NCBI GenBank assembly: GCA_027491315.1
Contig: JAIXWL010000010.1
Span: 124,001-188,000 of the forward strand
Source: Cytophagaceae bacterium
GTDB taxonomy: Bacteria > Bacteroidota > Bacteroidia > Cytophagales > Spirosomataceae
Length of the DNA stretch: 64,000 bases
Reading direction: 5' to 3'
This document shows, piece by piece, positions 17,764 through 26,251 of this stretch. Made by a program: the position numbers and the translations under genes. The stretch's first letter is position 1. Every line of letters starts with the position of its first letter. The notes under the pieces were generated by a model, which was given only the letters and a program-made list of their open reading frames with translations, did no database searches and had not been told where the DNA came from.

Positions 17764-19107
17764 GTGGCAAAACTTTGGCAAAAAGCAAATCAGACGACAG
17801 ATGCTAAAATTGAAAAATTTACAATAGGGAATGATCCTATTTATGATTTACAATTAGCTCGTTATGATGTATTGGGTTCATTGGCCCATATTACCATGTT
17901 GGCAGAGGTAGGCCTTTTAAAAAAGGAAGAATTAAGTCCCTTATGTCGTGAGTTGAAAGTCATTTTAGCTTCCATTGAGGCTGGCGACTTTGAAATTGAA
18001 CCAGGAATGGAGGATGTTCATTCACAAATTGAATACTTATTGACAAAAAAACTAGGTGATTTAGGTAAGAAAATTCATGCGGGACGTTCCAGAAATGACC
18101 AAGTATTGGTTGACCTGAAATTATTCATGCGTGCTGAAATCCAAGAAATTGCCGAAGCAGTAGAAAAGCTCTTTAATCTTCTACTTCAAAAAAGTGAAGC
18201 GCATAAAAAAGATTTACTTCCAGGCTATACCCATTTGCAAATCGCCATGCCCTCTTCCTTTGGATTATGGTTTGGCGCTTATGCGGAGAGTTTAGTGGAA
18301 GATGTTGAATTGTTAGAAGCCGCCTTCCGCCTAGCCAATAAAAACCCACTTGGTTCTGGCGCTGGATATGGCTCTTCTTTCCCTTTAGATCGCCAATTAA
18401 CAACTGATTTATTAGGTTTTGAAAGCCCGCATGTCAATGTGGTCAATGCCCAATTGTCTAGAGGTAAAACAGAATTTTACCTTCTAACTGCCATCAGCCA
18501 AATAGCCAGTACCTTAAGTAAATTGGCCATGGACGTTTGCCTATACAACTCACAAAATTTTGGATTTATAGAACTACCGGATTCACTTACTACCGGCAGC
18601 TCCATCATGCCGCATAAAAAGAATCCAGATGTAGCTGAGCTTCTAAGAGGAAAAGCCAATAAATTAAAAGCCCTACCTAATCAATTACACTTATTGACAA
18701 GCAACTTACCTTCAGGCTATCACAGGGAGTTTCAATTGACGAAAGAATTATTAATGCCGGCTATCGAAGAAATCTTAGATGGCTTGGAAATTACCCATTA
18801 CTTGGTAGAGCACATGAAGGTGAAATCGGATTTACTAAATCATGATAAATACGATTTACTTTTTAGTGTGGAAGAAGTAAATCGATTGGTGGTACAAGGT
18901 GTTCCTTTCCGGGAAGCTTACCAGCAAATTGGTAAAATGATTGAAGAAAAACAGTTTGATGGTAGCCAACGAAATCTAAACCATACGCATTTAGGAAGTA
19001 TTGGGAATTTAGGCCTTGATTTAATTCAAGCTCAAAAAGATACGGCATATCAACGTTTTGGATTTGATCAAGTCAATCATGCCATAGCTCGATTATTGGC
19101 TAGCTAA
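17764..19107 (+). CDS. argH: Argininosuccinate lyase
   Basis: Cleaves argininosuccinate to arginine and fumarate, the last step of the pathway. The 447-residue protein carries the fumarase/aspartase signature GSSIMPHKKNPD (about 279-290), HAGRSRNDQ (about 105-113) and the catalytic TH pair in PGYTHLQIAMP. The start codon is GTG at 17764, 5 bp after the M20 gene. The 3' end overlaps the convergent ribE by 15 bp. argG, argC and argD are not in the window. Confidence 0.96.
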   Translation: MAKLWQKANQTTDAKIEKFTIGNDPIYDLQLARYDVLGSLAHITMLAEVGLLKKEELSPLCRELKVILASIEAGDFEIEPGMEDVHSQIEYLLTKKLGDLGKKIHAGRSRNDQVLVDLKLFMRAEIQEIAEAVEKLFNLLLQKSEAHKKDLLPGYTHLQIAMPSSFGLWFGAYAESLVEDVELLEAAFRLANKNPLGSGAGYGSSFPLDRQLTTDLLGFESPHVNVVNAQLSRGKTEFYLLTAISQIASTLSKLAMDVCLYNSQNFGFIELPDSLTTGSSIMPHKKNPDVAELLRGKANKLKALPNQLHLLTSNLPSGYHREFQLTKELLMPAIEEILDGLEITHYLVEHMKVKSDLLNHDKYDLLFSVEEVNRLVVQGVPFREAYQQIGKMIEEKQFDGSQRNLNHTHLGSIGNLGLDLIQAQKDTAYQRFGFDQVNHAIARLLAS

Positions 19108-19680
19108 CATTTTTTGAACATATTTTCCGACAATATCAAATTCTAAATTAACGGAATCGCCTACCTTCAATTGATGAAAGACGGTATGTTCATAGGTATA
19201 AGGAATGATGGCAACAGAAAAATCATGTTGGCCTGAATGAACAACCGTTAAACTAGTTCCATTGACACAAATTGAACCTTTGCTAACCGTCATGTGCGCT
19301 GTGGATGAAGGGTAATCAAAATAGTATTCCCAAGAACCTTCTTTGGCAATAATTTGGGTACAAATACCTTTCGTATCTACATGTCCTTGTACGATATGAC
19401 CATCAAATCGGCCTGTAGCAGCAAGACAACGCTCCAAATTAACTTTTTGACCTAAAGTCAAATCTCCTAAATTAGTTTTATTCAAGGTCTCTTCAATGGC
19501 TGTTACTCGATATTGCTTGTCTTTAATTTCAACAACTGTTAGACAAACCCCATTATGGGCCAAGGATTGATCTATTTTCAATTCATGAGTAAAAGGAGAA
19601 CTAAACCAAAAATCAATATTAGTTCCTTGAACGAAGCGATTCTCTAAGGTACCCATGGCCTCCACTATGCCTGTAAACAT
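19093..19680 (-). CDS. ribE: Riboflavin synthase (alpha subunit type)
   Basis: Dismutates two 6,7-dimethyl-8-ribityllumazine molecules to give riboflavin. The 195-residue protein has the two internal lumazine-binding repeats: the first begins MFTGIVEAMG (residues 1-10) and contains HNGVCLTVVEI, and the second begins GHIVQGHVDTKG (about residues 96-107) and contains SICVNGTSLTVV. I start at 19680 because MFTGIVE is the invariant N-terminus of the family; the upstream extension is not homologous. Gene end overlaps argH. Confidence 0.95.
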   Translation of the reverse strand: MFTGIVEAMGTLENRFVQGTNIDFWFSSPFTHELKIDQSLAHNGVCLTVVEIKDKQYRVTAIEETLNKTNLGDLTLGQKVNLERCLAATGRFDGHIVQGHVDTKGICTQIIAKEGSWEYYFDYPSSTAHMTVSKGSICVNGTSLTVVHSGQHDFSVAIIPYTYEHTVFHQLKVGDSVNLEFDIVGKYVQKMLASQ

Positions 19681-19729
19681 CGAATTAATTTTTATATTTT
19701 TGCCTAAATTCAAAATTACACCCAATCTT

Positions 19730-20338
19730 ATGAAATTCAATAAATGGATTTTGATTCTTATACTTGGCGCCATCGTCTTGGTGTTCATCAGTCTTCCAAA
19801 AAATGAAACCAATAAGGTCACTAAGTCTCAAGAGGATTCTTTGGCCCTCGTGAAATATCGAAAAGAAAAAGATATTTCCATGAAAGAACAAGAAGATTCG
19901 CCGATCAAGGATAAAGAATCCTTTCAAGGTTTACATTATTTCCCGTACGAAAGCGCTTGGAAAATTGAATTTGAATTAGAAAAAAATAAGCAGGTTGAAA
20001 AAATTTCCATGCCGATGAGTGACGGTACGAAGGAAGAAATCATATATATCGGAGATATTAAAGCTCAAATAAATGGGCAAAATGTCCGAATGAAATTATA
20101 TCAACATGATAATGGGGACTTTTTTCTTCCGTTTAAAGACAAAACCGCCCCCACAGAAACCTATGGAGGCGGTAGGTACTTAGATATACCCCTAATAAAT
20201 CTAAACGGTAAAATACTTAAGGCGGATTTTAATTTGGCTTACTTTCCGTTTTGTGCGTACAACCCGGAATATGCATGTCCTGTTCCACCAGCGAGCAATC
20301 AACTGAATTTTAGAATACCCGCTGGGGAAAAAAACTAG
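19730..20338 (+). CDS. DUF1684 domain-containing exported/membrane-anchored protein
   Basis: A 202-residue protein with one N-terminal hydrophobic segment (about residues 6-22, WILILILGAIVLVFISL), so it is anchored in the membrane or exported. The rest matches the DUF1684 pattern: YKLYQHDNGDFFLPFKD-like block (visible as KLYQHDNGDFFLPF), ETYGGGRYLDIP (about 144-155) and the C-terminal NLAYFPFCAYNPEYACPVPP (about 173-192). Function is unknown. I start at 19730 (MKFNKW), not at the longer upstream reading, because that extension overlaps the divergent ribE start. It overlaps the convergent GIN-domain gene by 4 bp. Confidence 0.85.
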   Translation: MKFNKWILILILGAIVLVFISLPKNETNKVTKSQEDSLALVKYRKEKDISMKEQEDSPIKDKESFQGLHYFPYESAWKIEFELEKNKQVEKISMPMSDGTKEEIIYIGDIKAQINGQNVRMKLYQHDNGDFFLPFKDKTAPTETYGGGRYLDIPLINLNGKILKADFNLAYFPFCAYNPEYACPVPPASNQLNFRIPAGEKN

Positions 20339-21051
20339 TTTACTTGGTTAATCGAGGCTGCTCCTGACAAATCTTTTGAAATGTTGGGCACACCCCTATA
20401 AGATACTTTGGAAGCACCAGAGGCTTCAACTCGTAAGGTTTTTTGACTTTGAATACTAACGTGACTTGCTCCACTTGCCTCTACATCCGTATCACGAGCC
20501 ATTAAATTGCTACCTTCTAAGTGACTTGCACCAGATGCGTCTACATTTAATTTACCCGCACGACCACTCACATTAAGCTTAGATGCACCGGATAATTCAA
20601 GGTTTAATTTATCGGCATTAATCTGGGTTAATTGACCTTTGGAGGCACCCGTAAATACCAAATTCATTTGTTCTTCATTTGAAAATCCCTCTACATCTAC
20701 TTTACAGGCTCCAGAAAACTCAGCATTAGCTAAACGAGGCATGGTGATTACGATTTTGACTCTCTTACGGTTTTTCCCCCAATTAAATCCCCAATTTCTA
20801 TCCTTATAATATACCTTCAAGGTATTTCCATCGATGTCTACTTCTAAGTCTTCAACGTCTTCCTGGCGACCATATGCGGCCAAGGAATAAGCGCTTCCTT
20901 TGCTTACTTTAATTTCAAAAGCATGACCTAAGTCTAAATTTTGAAAACCCGATACTTTGAATTTTTTTGAAAAATCCTCTGGAGATGCCAATGCCACTAC
21001 CGACATAAATATTGCTCCTAGAAAAATGAATAATTGAAATTTTGTTTTCAT
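20335..21051 (-). CDS. GIN-domain (DUF2807, auto-transporter adhesin head-like) secreted protein
   Basis: A 238-residue exported protein with a signal peptide (1-22, ending VVALAS). The mature part is a DUF2807/GIN repeat beta-solenoid: tandem short repeats with the core SGAS recur at least five times (SGASKLN, SGASHLE, SGASHVS, SGASKVS, and TGASKGQ). The family is often seen beside PspC genes and is thought to act at the cell surface, with no proven role. It is the last gene of the PadR-PspC-GIN operon (66 bp after the PspC gene). Confidence 0.85.
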   Translation of the reverse strand: MKTKFQLFIFLGAIFMSVVALASPEDFSKKFKVSGFQNLDLGHAFEIKVSKGSAYSLAAYGRQEDVEDLEVDIDGNTLKVYYKDRNWGFNWGKNRKRVKIVITMPRLANAEFSGACKVDVEGFSNEEQMNLVFTGASKGQLTQINADKLNLELSGASKLNVSGRAGKLNVDASGASHLEGSNLMARDTDVEASGASHVSIQSQKTLRVEASGASKVSYRGVPNISKDLSGAASINQVN

Positions 21052-21116
21052 GTGTTTATTATTTTGGAATGTAGATAAGATGAACGCTTTAGTAAAAAGG
21101 TTGCATGTACATTATT

Positions 21117-23549
21117 TTATTTTTGTGTTTTTAAGATCACCTTTAGATTATTCATGTTCGGGTAAACCAATTGTGCATCTGCCGATTTACTACCCGTCAA
21201 ATTTTTAATGACATGTAAATCCATTTTAGATTGGTCTTTTAGTGATACCACTGCCTTTTGAACAATTAAATTAGGTGCTATAAGCTCAGCATTTTGGTCC
21301 GTAGATGCCACCAATAAATCCGTAGTCCCATCTACATTCACACTATGAAAGTCATGTAAAACCACTTCTAGTTTAGCTTGATTGAATCCTTTTATTTCTG
21401 TTCGGGCATTGCCTCCTAACTCAACTTTTGAAAGCTTTGGCGACTGTATTTCAATTTGTACTCCTGATTGAACTTTGTCCAATTTCAAAACACCATTGAC
21501 CACTTTGGCTTCCGTTACAAAACTAGGTTTATCATTTCCTTCAAACCGAATAACATATTTATCTCCTGGAACAATTTGAATGCTAGCTCCCTCTGTATTC
21601 AAGGCTTCAATGCTTTGGAAATTTTCCAAATCCTTACTGATAGAAAAATTAGCTCCTAGCTCATCATTTGAGCGATCATCTTGGAATGACTCATTATTAT
21701 CCTCAATAGGCTCACGATTAAGACAAGTCAATCCCTTTTCTGGAGTAAAATTCCACATGGAACCTACAAATAAGTCTCCATTACTTTCGTTGAAATATCC
21801 ACCATCAATTTCGTTTTCAATGTAAGTGGCAAAATCACGGGTCATTCCAAAACTTTGACCAAATGGAATTAATACCTTCACACGAAGTCGTTGATTTCTA
21901 AATCGCTGATTAGTAATTCCGAAATGACTATCGAACAAAATTTTGTCGCCTTGAACAGCATAATCATACTTGATACTTCGAGCATTTTTTTCTGCATCTA
22001 AACGATCTTTTCCGTTGGATTTAGAAAACTCAATGACTTGAATGCTCGTTCCTGAATATCCTTCGATGGTGATTTGTGCCCGAGTAAAACCTTCACGGTT
22101 ATAATCATGCAAATCTTCATCATCCAAAATCTCATCAACCAATTCACGGCTTCCGAGCATCTTTTCCCAAATAGATTCTTGAGATTCTTTTTTCACATCA
22201 AAGACAAATGGTTTTGCTGTAAGGGAAATATCTTTCACCTGATTCACAGAAGCGGTTCTAGAAAAATTTCTTCCTACAGTAGGCAAGGCTACAAATAAGC
22301 CCACCCAACCAATGATGCAAAGAGTAGTAGCAATGTATTTATAGGTTCTATTATAAAATTTACGGTTGGCTAATAATGAAATACCCGAGATAATGATAGA
22401 AACTAAAATAGGCAAAATGGCTGCGATAAAGGCTAAATAAGTCCAGGAAGGCAAATCATTTGCTAATAAGTATAGGGGAATGGCTTCTCCAAAAGCAATT
22501 TGAACTTGTCCATGATCTAAACCAGAAAATCCTACCGACGAAACCGTAATTAAAGCGATTATACTTCCTAAACCAAATACGGTTAAAATGATTCCAAAGG
22601 CTATTTGAACAATCCATCGAATGGCAATAAAAAAACCTTTAAATGCGCCAAAGAAAGCGGCAATTAGTCGGAAAGGCACCAATAAGATACGGGTTAAAGC
22701 ACTTTCTTCTGCCTCACCTTCTTTTTGGAAATTCTTTTTGATGTTGTTTTCAATGTTTTCCAAGGTGATCGGCTCACCGGTCATTTCCATTTTATCTGTC
22801 AGGGTTTTAGCCTCTGGTGATATCACTAATATCACCAGGTAGGCCACAATTCCTGATCCAAAAAACAAGACCGATAGAACAGCGAAAACTCGCAATAATC
22901 CTAAATCCCATCCCGTGTAAGCTGAAAATCCAGCGATTACACCACCGATTACCTTCTTTTCTGGGTCGCGGTAAAACTTGCGAAAGGATTTATCTTCTTC
23001 CAGGTTTATTTCACCTGGAATCGCAATCCAACAAATGATATAGCCCCAGAAAATAACATTTGCTGCATGAAACAATGGGATTAGTCCAAAAAATCCAACG
23101 ATCATACACAAACGTACCCAGATGGGATCAGCATGTAGATAGCGAGCCAAGCCTGAAGCTACACCACCAATCATTTTTCTTGACAAATCTCTTCTAAATA
23201 CTTTTTGCTGAGGAATGGTATTTTCAGTTTGCTTTGAATATGAGCTAGAAGAACTATTCTCTTTTTTGTCCTCTTCGCTTTCCAATGCCTGAAAATCAGC
23301 CACAGTACCCAATGATGCAATTAAGGCATTTACATGATCCAAGGATATAGCCTCCGTTTTTTCATCTTCCCGAATACCCCAGAATTTCTCGGCTATTCTT
23401 GCTTCAATGTCAGCAATAATCTCTTTTGAACCTTCGAAATTCTCGAAGTAAGCATGGATGGACTTGATATATGCATCCAATGTGGCAAACGCATCCTCCT
23501 CAATGTGGAAGATAATCCCTGCGATATTAATTGATAGGGTCTTTTTCAT
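21117..23549 (-). CDS. Large PspC-domain membrane protein with a C-terminal GIN-like extracytoplasmic domain
   Basis: An 810-residue inner-membrane protein. The N-terminus (1-90) is a soluble domain common to Bacteroidota PspC proteins (KKTLSINIAGIIFHIEEDAF). Two PspC domains follow (about 117-180, RRDLSRKMIGGVASGLARY; and about 187-250, FYRDPEKKVIGGVIAGFSAY), each with two hydrophobic helices. More membrane helices occur at about 300-330, 365-390 and 405-425. The remaining 385 residues are predicted extracytoplasmic, and the last 150 resemble the GIN repeat fold (GGNARTEIKGFN). PspC proteins take part in envelope stress responses in proteobacteria; here the role is inferred only. It follows padR with a 12-bp gap. 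Confidence 0.88.
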   Translation of the reverse strand: MKKTLSINIAGIIFHIEEDAFATLDAYIKSIHAYFENFEGSKEIIADIEARIAEKFWGIREDEKTEAISLDHVNALIASLGTVADFQALESEEDKKENSSSSSYSKQTENTIPQQKVFRRDLSRKMIGGVASGLARYLHADPIWVRLCMIVGFFGLIPLFHAANVIFWGYIICWIAIPGEINLEEDKSFRKFYRDPEKKVIGGVIAGFSAYTGWDLGLLRVFAVLSVLFFGSGIVAYLVILVISPEAKTLTDKMEMTGEPITLENIENNIKKNFQKEGEAEESALTRILLVPFRLIAAFFGAFKGFFIAIRWIVQIAFGIILTVFGLGSIIALITVSSVGFSGLDHGQVQIAFGEAIPLYLLANDLPSWTYLAFIAAILPILVSIIISGISLLANRKFYNRTYKYIATTLCIIGWVGLFVALPTVGRNFSRTASVNQVKDISLTAKPFVFDVKKESQESIWEKMLGSRELVDEILDDEDLHDYNREGFTRAQITIEGYSGTSIQVIEFSKSNGKDRLDAEKNARSIKYDYAVQGDKILFDSHFGITNQRFRNQRLRVKVLIPFGQSFGMTRDFATYIENEIDGGYFNESNGDLFVGSMWNFTPEKGLTCLNREPIEDNNESFQDDRSNDELGANFSISKDLENFQSIEALNTEGASIQIVPGDKYVIRFEGNDKPSFVTEAKVVNGVLKLDKVQSGVQIEIQSPKLSKVELGGNARTEIKGFNQAKLEVVLHDFHSVNVDGTTDLLVASTDQNAELIAPNLIVQKAVVSLKDQSKMDLHVIKNLTGSKSADAQLVYPNMNNLKVILKTQK

Positions 23550-23561
23550 ACAATGATAGAT

Positions 23562-23903
23562 TTATGAATTGGGGGTGGCGGGATTGGTTATCTGAAGTAC
23601 AGATCCTTGTAATTCATCCCATGTTAAATGAAGTTCTTCTAAAAATTCTCCTCCTTTTTCTGTTAATACGTAATATTTACGCGGCGGGCCTGAGGAGGAT
23701 TCCACCCATTTGTAGTCTAAAAAACCAGCATTTTTCAAGCGGGTTAACAGAGGATATAAGGTTCCCTCCACGACCATAATTTTTGCAGAGGTTAATTCTT
23801 CCAACATGTTGGATGCGTATACCTCGCCTCGCGAAATAATCTGCAGAATACAGAATTCCAAAATTCCTTTCCTCATCTGCACCTTGGCATTTTCAATATC
23901 CAT
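23562..23903 (-). CDS. PadR family transcriptional regulator
   Basis: A 113-residue winged-helix repressor. The family blocks are clear: MRKGILEFCILQIIS (about 9-23), then VVEGTLYPLLTRLKNAGFLDY (about 44-64, the recognition region and wing) and GPPRKYYVLTEKG (about 72-84). The start at 23903 (MDIENAKVQ) fits the family; the 18-codon extension upstream would run through the predicted operator. It is the first gene of the padR-pspC-gin operon and probably represses it through the palindrome at 23939-23965. Confidence 0.93.
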   Translation of the reverse strand: MDIENAKVQMRKGILEFCILQIISRGEVYASNMLEELTSAKIMVVEGTLYPLLTRLKNAGFLDYKWVESSSGPPRKYYVLTEKGGEFLEELHLTWDELQGSVLQITNPATPNS

Positions 23904-23927
23904 CGGTTTCTGTGTTTTAATGTGATA

Positions 23928-23935
23928 CAAAACTA
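23928..23935 (-). promoter_or_regulatory. Putative -7 box of the padR operon
   Basis: On the minus strand the sequence reads TAGTTTTG, an exact match to TAnnTTTG, 24 bp upstream of the padR ATG. The palindrome at 23939-23965 lies immediately upstream, covering the -10 to -35 interval. No clean TTG -33 element is seen. Confidence 0.55.
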
Positions 23936-23938
23936 CGT

Positions 23939-23965
23939 AAGGTACTTTGTATTGCATAGTACCTT
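23939..23965. promoter_or_regulatory. Probable PadR operator (inverted repeat)
   Basis: A perfect 8-bp inverted repeat, AAGGTACT (23939-23946) and AGTACCTT (23958-23965), separated by 11 bases. It sits between the padR -7 box and the -33 region, where a bound repressor would block polymerase. PadR proteins are known to bind palindromes of about this size and spacing at their own promoters. Confidence 0.6.
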
Positions 23966-23976
23966 AGAAACTTTTT

Positions 23977-24007
23977 TTTGATTTTTGGATAAACGGTGAC
24001 TATTTTG
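23977..24007 (+). promoter_or_regulatory. Candidate promoter of the histidine kinase gene
   Basis: TTTG at 23977-23980 and TATTTTG at 24001-24007 are separated by 20 bp, close to the Bacteroidota -33/-7 layout, but the -7 element is one base short of consensus. It faces away from padR; the PadR palindrome ends 11 bp upstream of it, so one repressor might touch both promoters. Confidence 0.35.
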
Positions 24008-24044
24008 TGATGAATAGCCTTTTTTAGGTTCGAAAAAAAATCCC

Positions 24045-25256
24045 ATGTTCAAAGAAGTCTCCTTACCTCTAGCCTTTTATAACCGCGACACTTGGCTTAA
24101 GGTGGCTTTTTTTGCTGTTTGTGTATTCATGGCTGGATTTTCACTGTACTTTACTGATGGATTAGTTACCAAATTAGAGGAAAGAGAAAAGCAACAAATT
24201 GAATTATATGCAGAGACTATCCGCTATGTCATGACCAGTGATGAGAATGCGGATATTAATTTCTTTTTCGAAAGAATTAAAAAAATTAATGAGAACAATA
24301 CCATTCCCGTGATATGGAAAGATGGATCTGGACATTTAAATTCCATCAATATCTCCATGCCCAACCAGCTTTCCACGGAGGCAAAGCAGCTCATGCTTAA
24401 GCAAAAACTTGCTGAAATTATTGCTGAAAACAATAAACCCATTGAAATGGACATGGGTTTTCAGAAAGAATACATCTATTATGGGAATTCAAAATTGTTA
24501 AAATTATTACGTTACTATCCCCTCTCTCAATTACTTGTTGTCCTGATTATTGGATTCTTAGGCTATATCTTTTTCTCCTATTCAAGAAGAGCGGAACAAA
24601 ACCGGGTATGGGTAGGTTTGGCCAAAGAAACAGCCCATCAATTAGGTACTCCCCTCTCTTCGCTGACAGCCTGGGTCGAAATTTTAAGAAATGAACCCAA
24701 GGTGGATCCCAACATTGTTATTGAATTAAGTAAGGATATTCAACGCCTAGAAACCATTACCACGCGTTTTTCCAATATAGGCTCAGCTCCTATTTTGAAA
24801 GAGGAAAATTTAGAAGAGTTAATTAACACTTTCCTGCAATATTTAAAAAATCGAATATCAAGTAAAGTACATATTGAAGTGATTAGTATGCTGGCGCCGG
24901 ATCAACTAGCAAAGGTCAATCGCTATCTGTTTGAGTGGGTGATAGAGAACATTTGCAAAAATGGAGTGGACGCCATGAGTGGAAGCGGAGATATTCAAAT
25001 TGTACTCTCAGAAGGCAAGAACAACCTAATCTATATCGATATTACAGATAGTGGGAAAGGTATTTCCAATAAAAATATGTCCAAAATATTTTCTCCAGGC
25101 TTTAGTACTAAAAAAAGAGGATGGGGTTTAGGACTCACCCTGGCCAAACGAATTGTGGAAAACTATCATGAGGGAAAACTTATTTTGAAATCAACCGAAA
25201 TTAATAAGGGTAGTACTTTCCGGATATCCTTACCTAAGCCTCCCATTCACGCATGA
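24045..25256 (+). CDS. Sensor histidine kinase (membrane bound)
   Basis: A 403-residue kinase with two membrane helices (about 17-35 and 162-178) flanking a 125-residue extracytoplasmic sensor region with no domain I recognise. The phosphoacceptor is His198 in KETAHQLGTPLSSL. The ATP-binding part has the N box ENICKNGVDAM, the G1 box DSGKGI, and the G2 box WGLGLTLAKRIVE near residue 365. No HAMP domain is seen. There is no response regulator gene beside it. Its stop overlaps the ATG of the AEC transporter gene (ATGA), so the two are translationally coupled. Confidence 0.92.
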   Translation: MFKEVSLPLAFYNRDTWLKVAFFAVCVFMAGFSLYFTDGLVTKLEEREKQQIELYAETIRYVMTSDENADINFFFERIKKINENNTIPVIWKDGSGHLNSINISMPNQLSTEAKQLMLKQKLAEIIAENNKPIEMDMGFQKEYIYYGNSKLLKLLRYYPLSQLLVVLIIGFLGYIFFSYSRRAEQNRVWVGLAKETAHQLGTPLSSLTAWVEILRNEPKVDPNIVIELSKDIQRLETITTRFSNIGSAPILKEENLEELINTFLQYLKNRISSKVHIEVISMLAPDQLAKVNRYLFEWVIENICKNGVDAMSGSGDIQIVLSEGKNNLIYIDITDSGKGISNKNMSKIFSPGFSTKKRGWGLGLTLAKRIVENYHEGKLILKSTEINKGSTFRISLPKPPIHA

Positions 25257-26179
25257 ATTCCCCCAATTTTGTTTTTGGATCAGCATTAGTTGTCATTTCC
25301 ATAGGCTACACCTTAAAAAGTCTAGGATATGTAACTACCCATGATGCTAAAAACATATCAAAGTTTTTAATGCACACCACCTTCCCTGCTTTGGTTTTCA
25401 CCACCATGATCAAAGTAGAATTTACTTCAGAGCTTTTGTGGTTACCACTGATCTGTATATTATTTGCCATACTTTGTTCCTTTGTTGGATTTCATATTTT
25501 CAAAAAAGAAGGTCCCGAATATCGAGGAATCTTAACCATGGGATGCTCGGGTTATAATTTAGGTTTATTCGCTTATCCATTGATTGAGGGAATTTGGGGT
25601 TGGAAAGGCTTAACGTATGCGGCCATGTTTGATATTGGCAATTCATTTATCAATTTCATCCTTACCTATGGCATGGGAAATTATCTTTCTGCCCAAGCAA
25701 AAAAAGGTAATATGTGGAAGCATGTTTTTAAGCGCATTATGTCGCTTTTCCCTTTTCAAGCCATGGTGATAGGTTTAATTGTCAATGTAGCTGAAATCCC
25801 ATTGCCTGTTTTCCTAACCAGCATTGTTGATACAATTGCCCAAGGAAATAAACCCTTGGTACTATTACTGATGGGGATTTATTTCAGTGTGAGACTTCCT
25901 AAAAAATCATTTTTAAAAGTATTCCAAGTTCTAGGAATACGTTATTTATTGGGACTATCGATTGGTTTATTATTATTTTACAGCCTTCCCTTTGATTCCC
26001 ATTTTAGAAATATGATGTTAATATGCATCATATTACCCGTAGGTATGACACTCATTACCTATTCCGATGAATTAAATTTTGACACCTCCATTGCAGGTGC
26101 ATTGGTGAATTTTTCCATGCTGATAAGCTTTGCTCTCATGTGGATATTGGTAGCTGTATTCCAAATGGCTGCCGCCTAA
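25253..26179 (+). CDS. AEC (auxin efflux carrier) family transporter
   Basis: A 308-residue membrane protein with about ten hydrophobic helices in two inverted halves, the bile/arsenite/riboflavin transporter-like fold of AEC permeases. MGCSGYNLGLFAYPLIEGIWG (about 93-113) is the typical broken-helix region of the first half, and the second has LPVGMTLITYSDE. Substrates in bacteria are often organic acids, but none can be assigned. It overlaps the histidine kinase gene by 4 bp, which suggests that the kinase may control or sense its substrate. Confidence 0.88.
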   Translation: MNSPNFVFGSALVVISIGYTLKSLGYVTTHDAKNISKFLMHTTFPALVFTTMIKVEFTSELLWLPLICILFAILCSFVGFHIFKKEGPEYRGILTMGCSGYNLGLFAYPLIEGIWGWKGLTYAAMFDIGNSFINFILTYGMGNYLSAQAKKGNMWKHVFKRIMSLFPFQAMVIGLIVNVAEIPLPVFLTSIVDTIAQGNKPLVLLLMGIYFSVRLPKKSFLKVFQVLGIRYLLGLSIGLLLFYSLPFDSHFRNMMLICIILPVGMTLITYSDELNFDTSIAGALVNFSMLISFALMWILVAVFQMAAA

Positions 26180-26184
26180 CCAAA

Positions 26185-26203
26185 TAATTTTGGTAATTTG
26201 CAG
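26185..26203 (+). promoter_or_regulatory. Putative -7 boxes upstream of ubiE/menG
   Basis: Two overlapping candidates are seen: TAATTTTG (26185-26192), an exact TAnnTTTG, and TAATTTGCAG (26194-26203), which resembles sequences upstream of pyrH, pyk and susC. No -33 TTG is evident. Confidence 0.4.
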
Positions 26204-26251
26204 AAACAAATGGCATTAAATTACGTTTGGAAATAAAGCAATCAATCAAAA

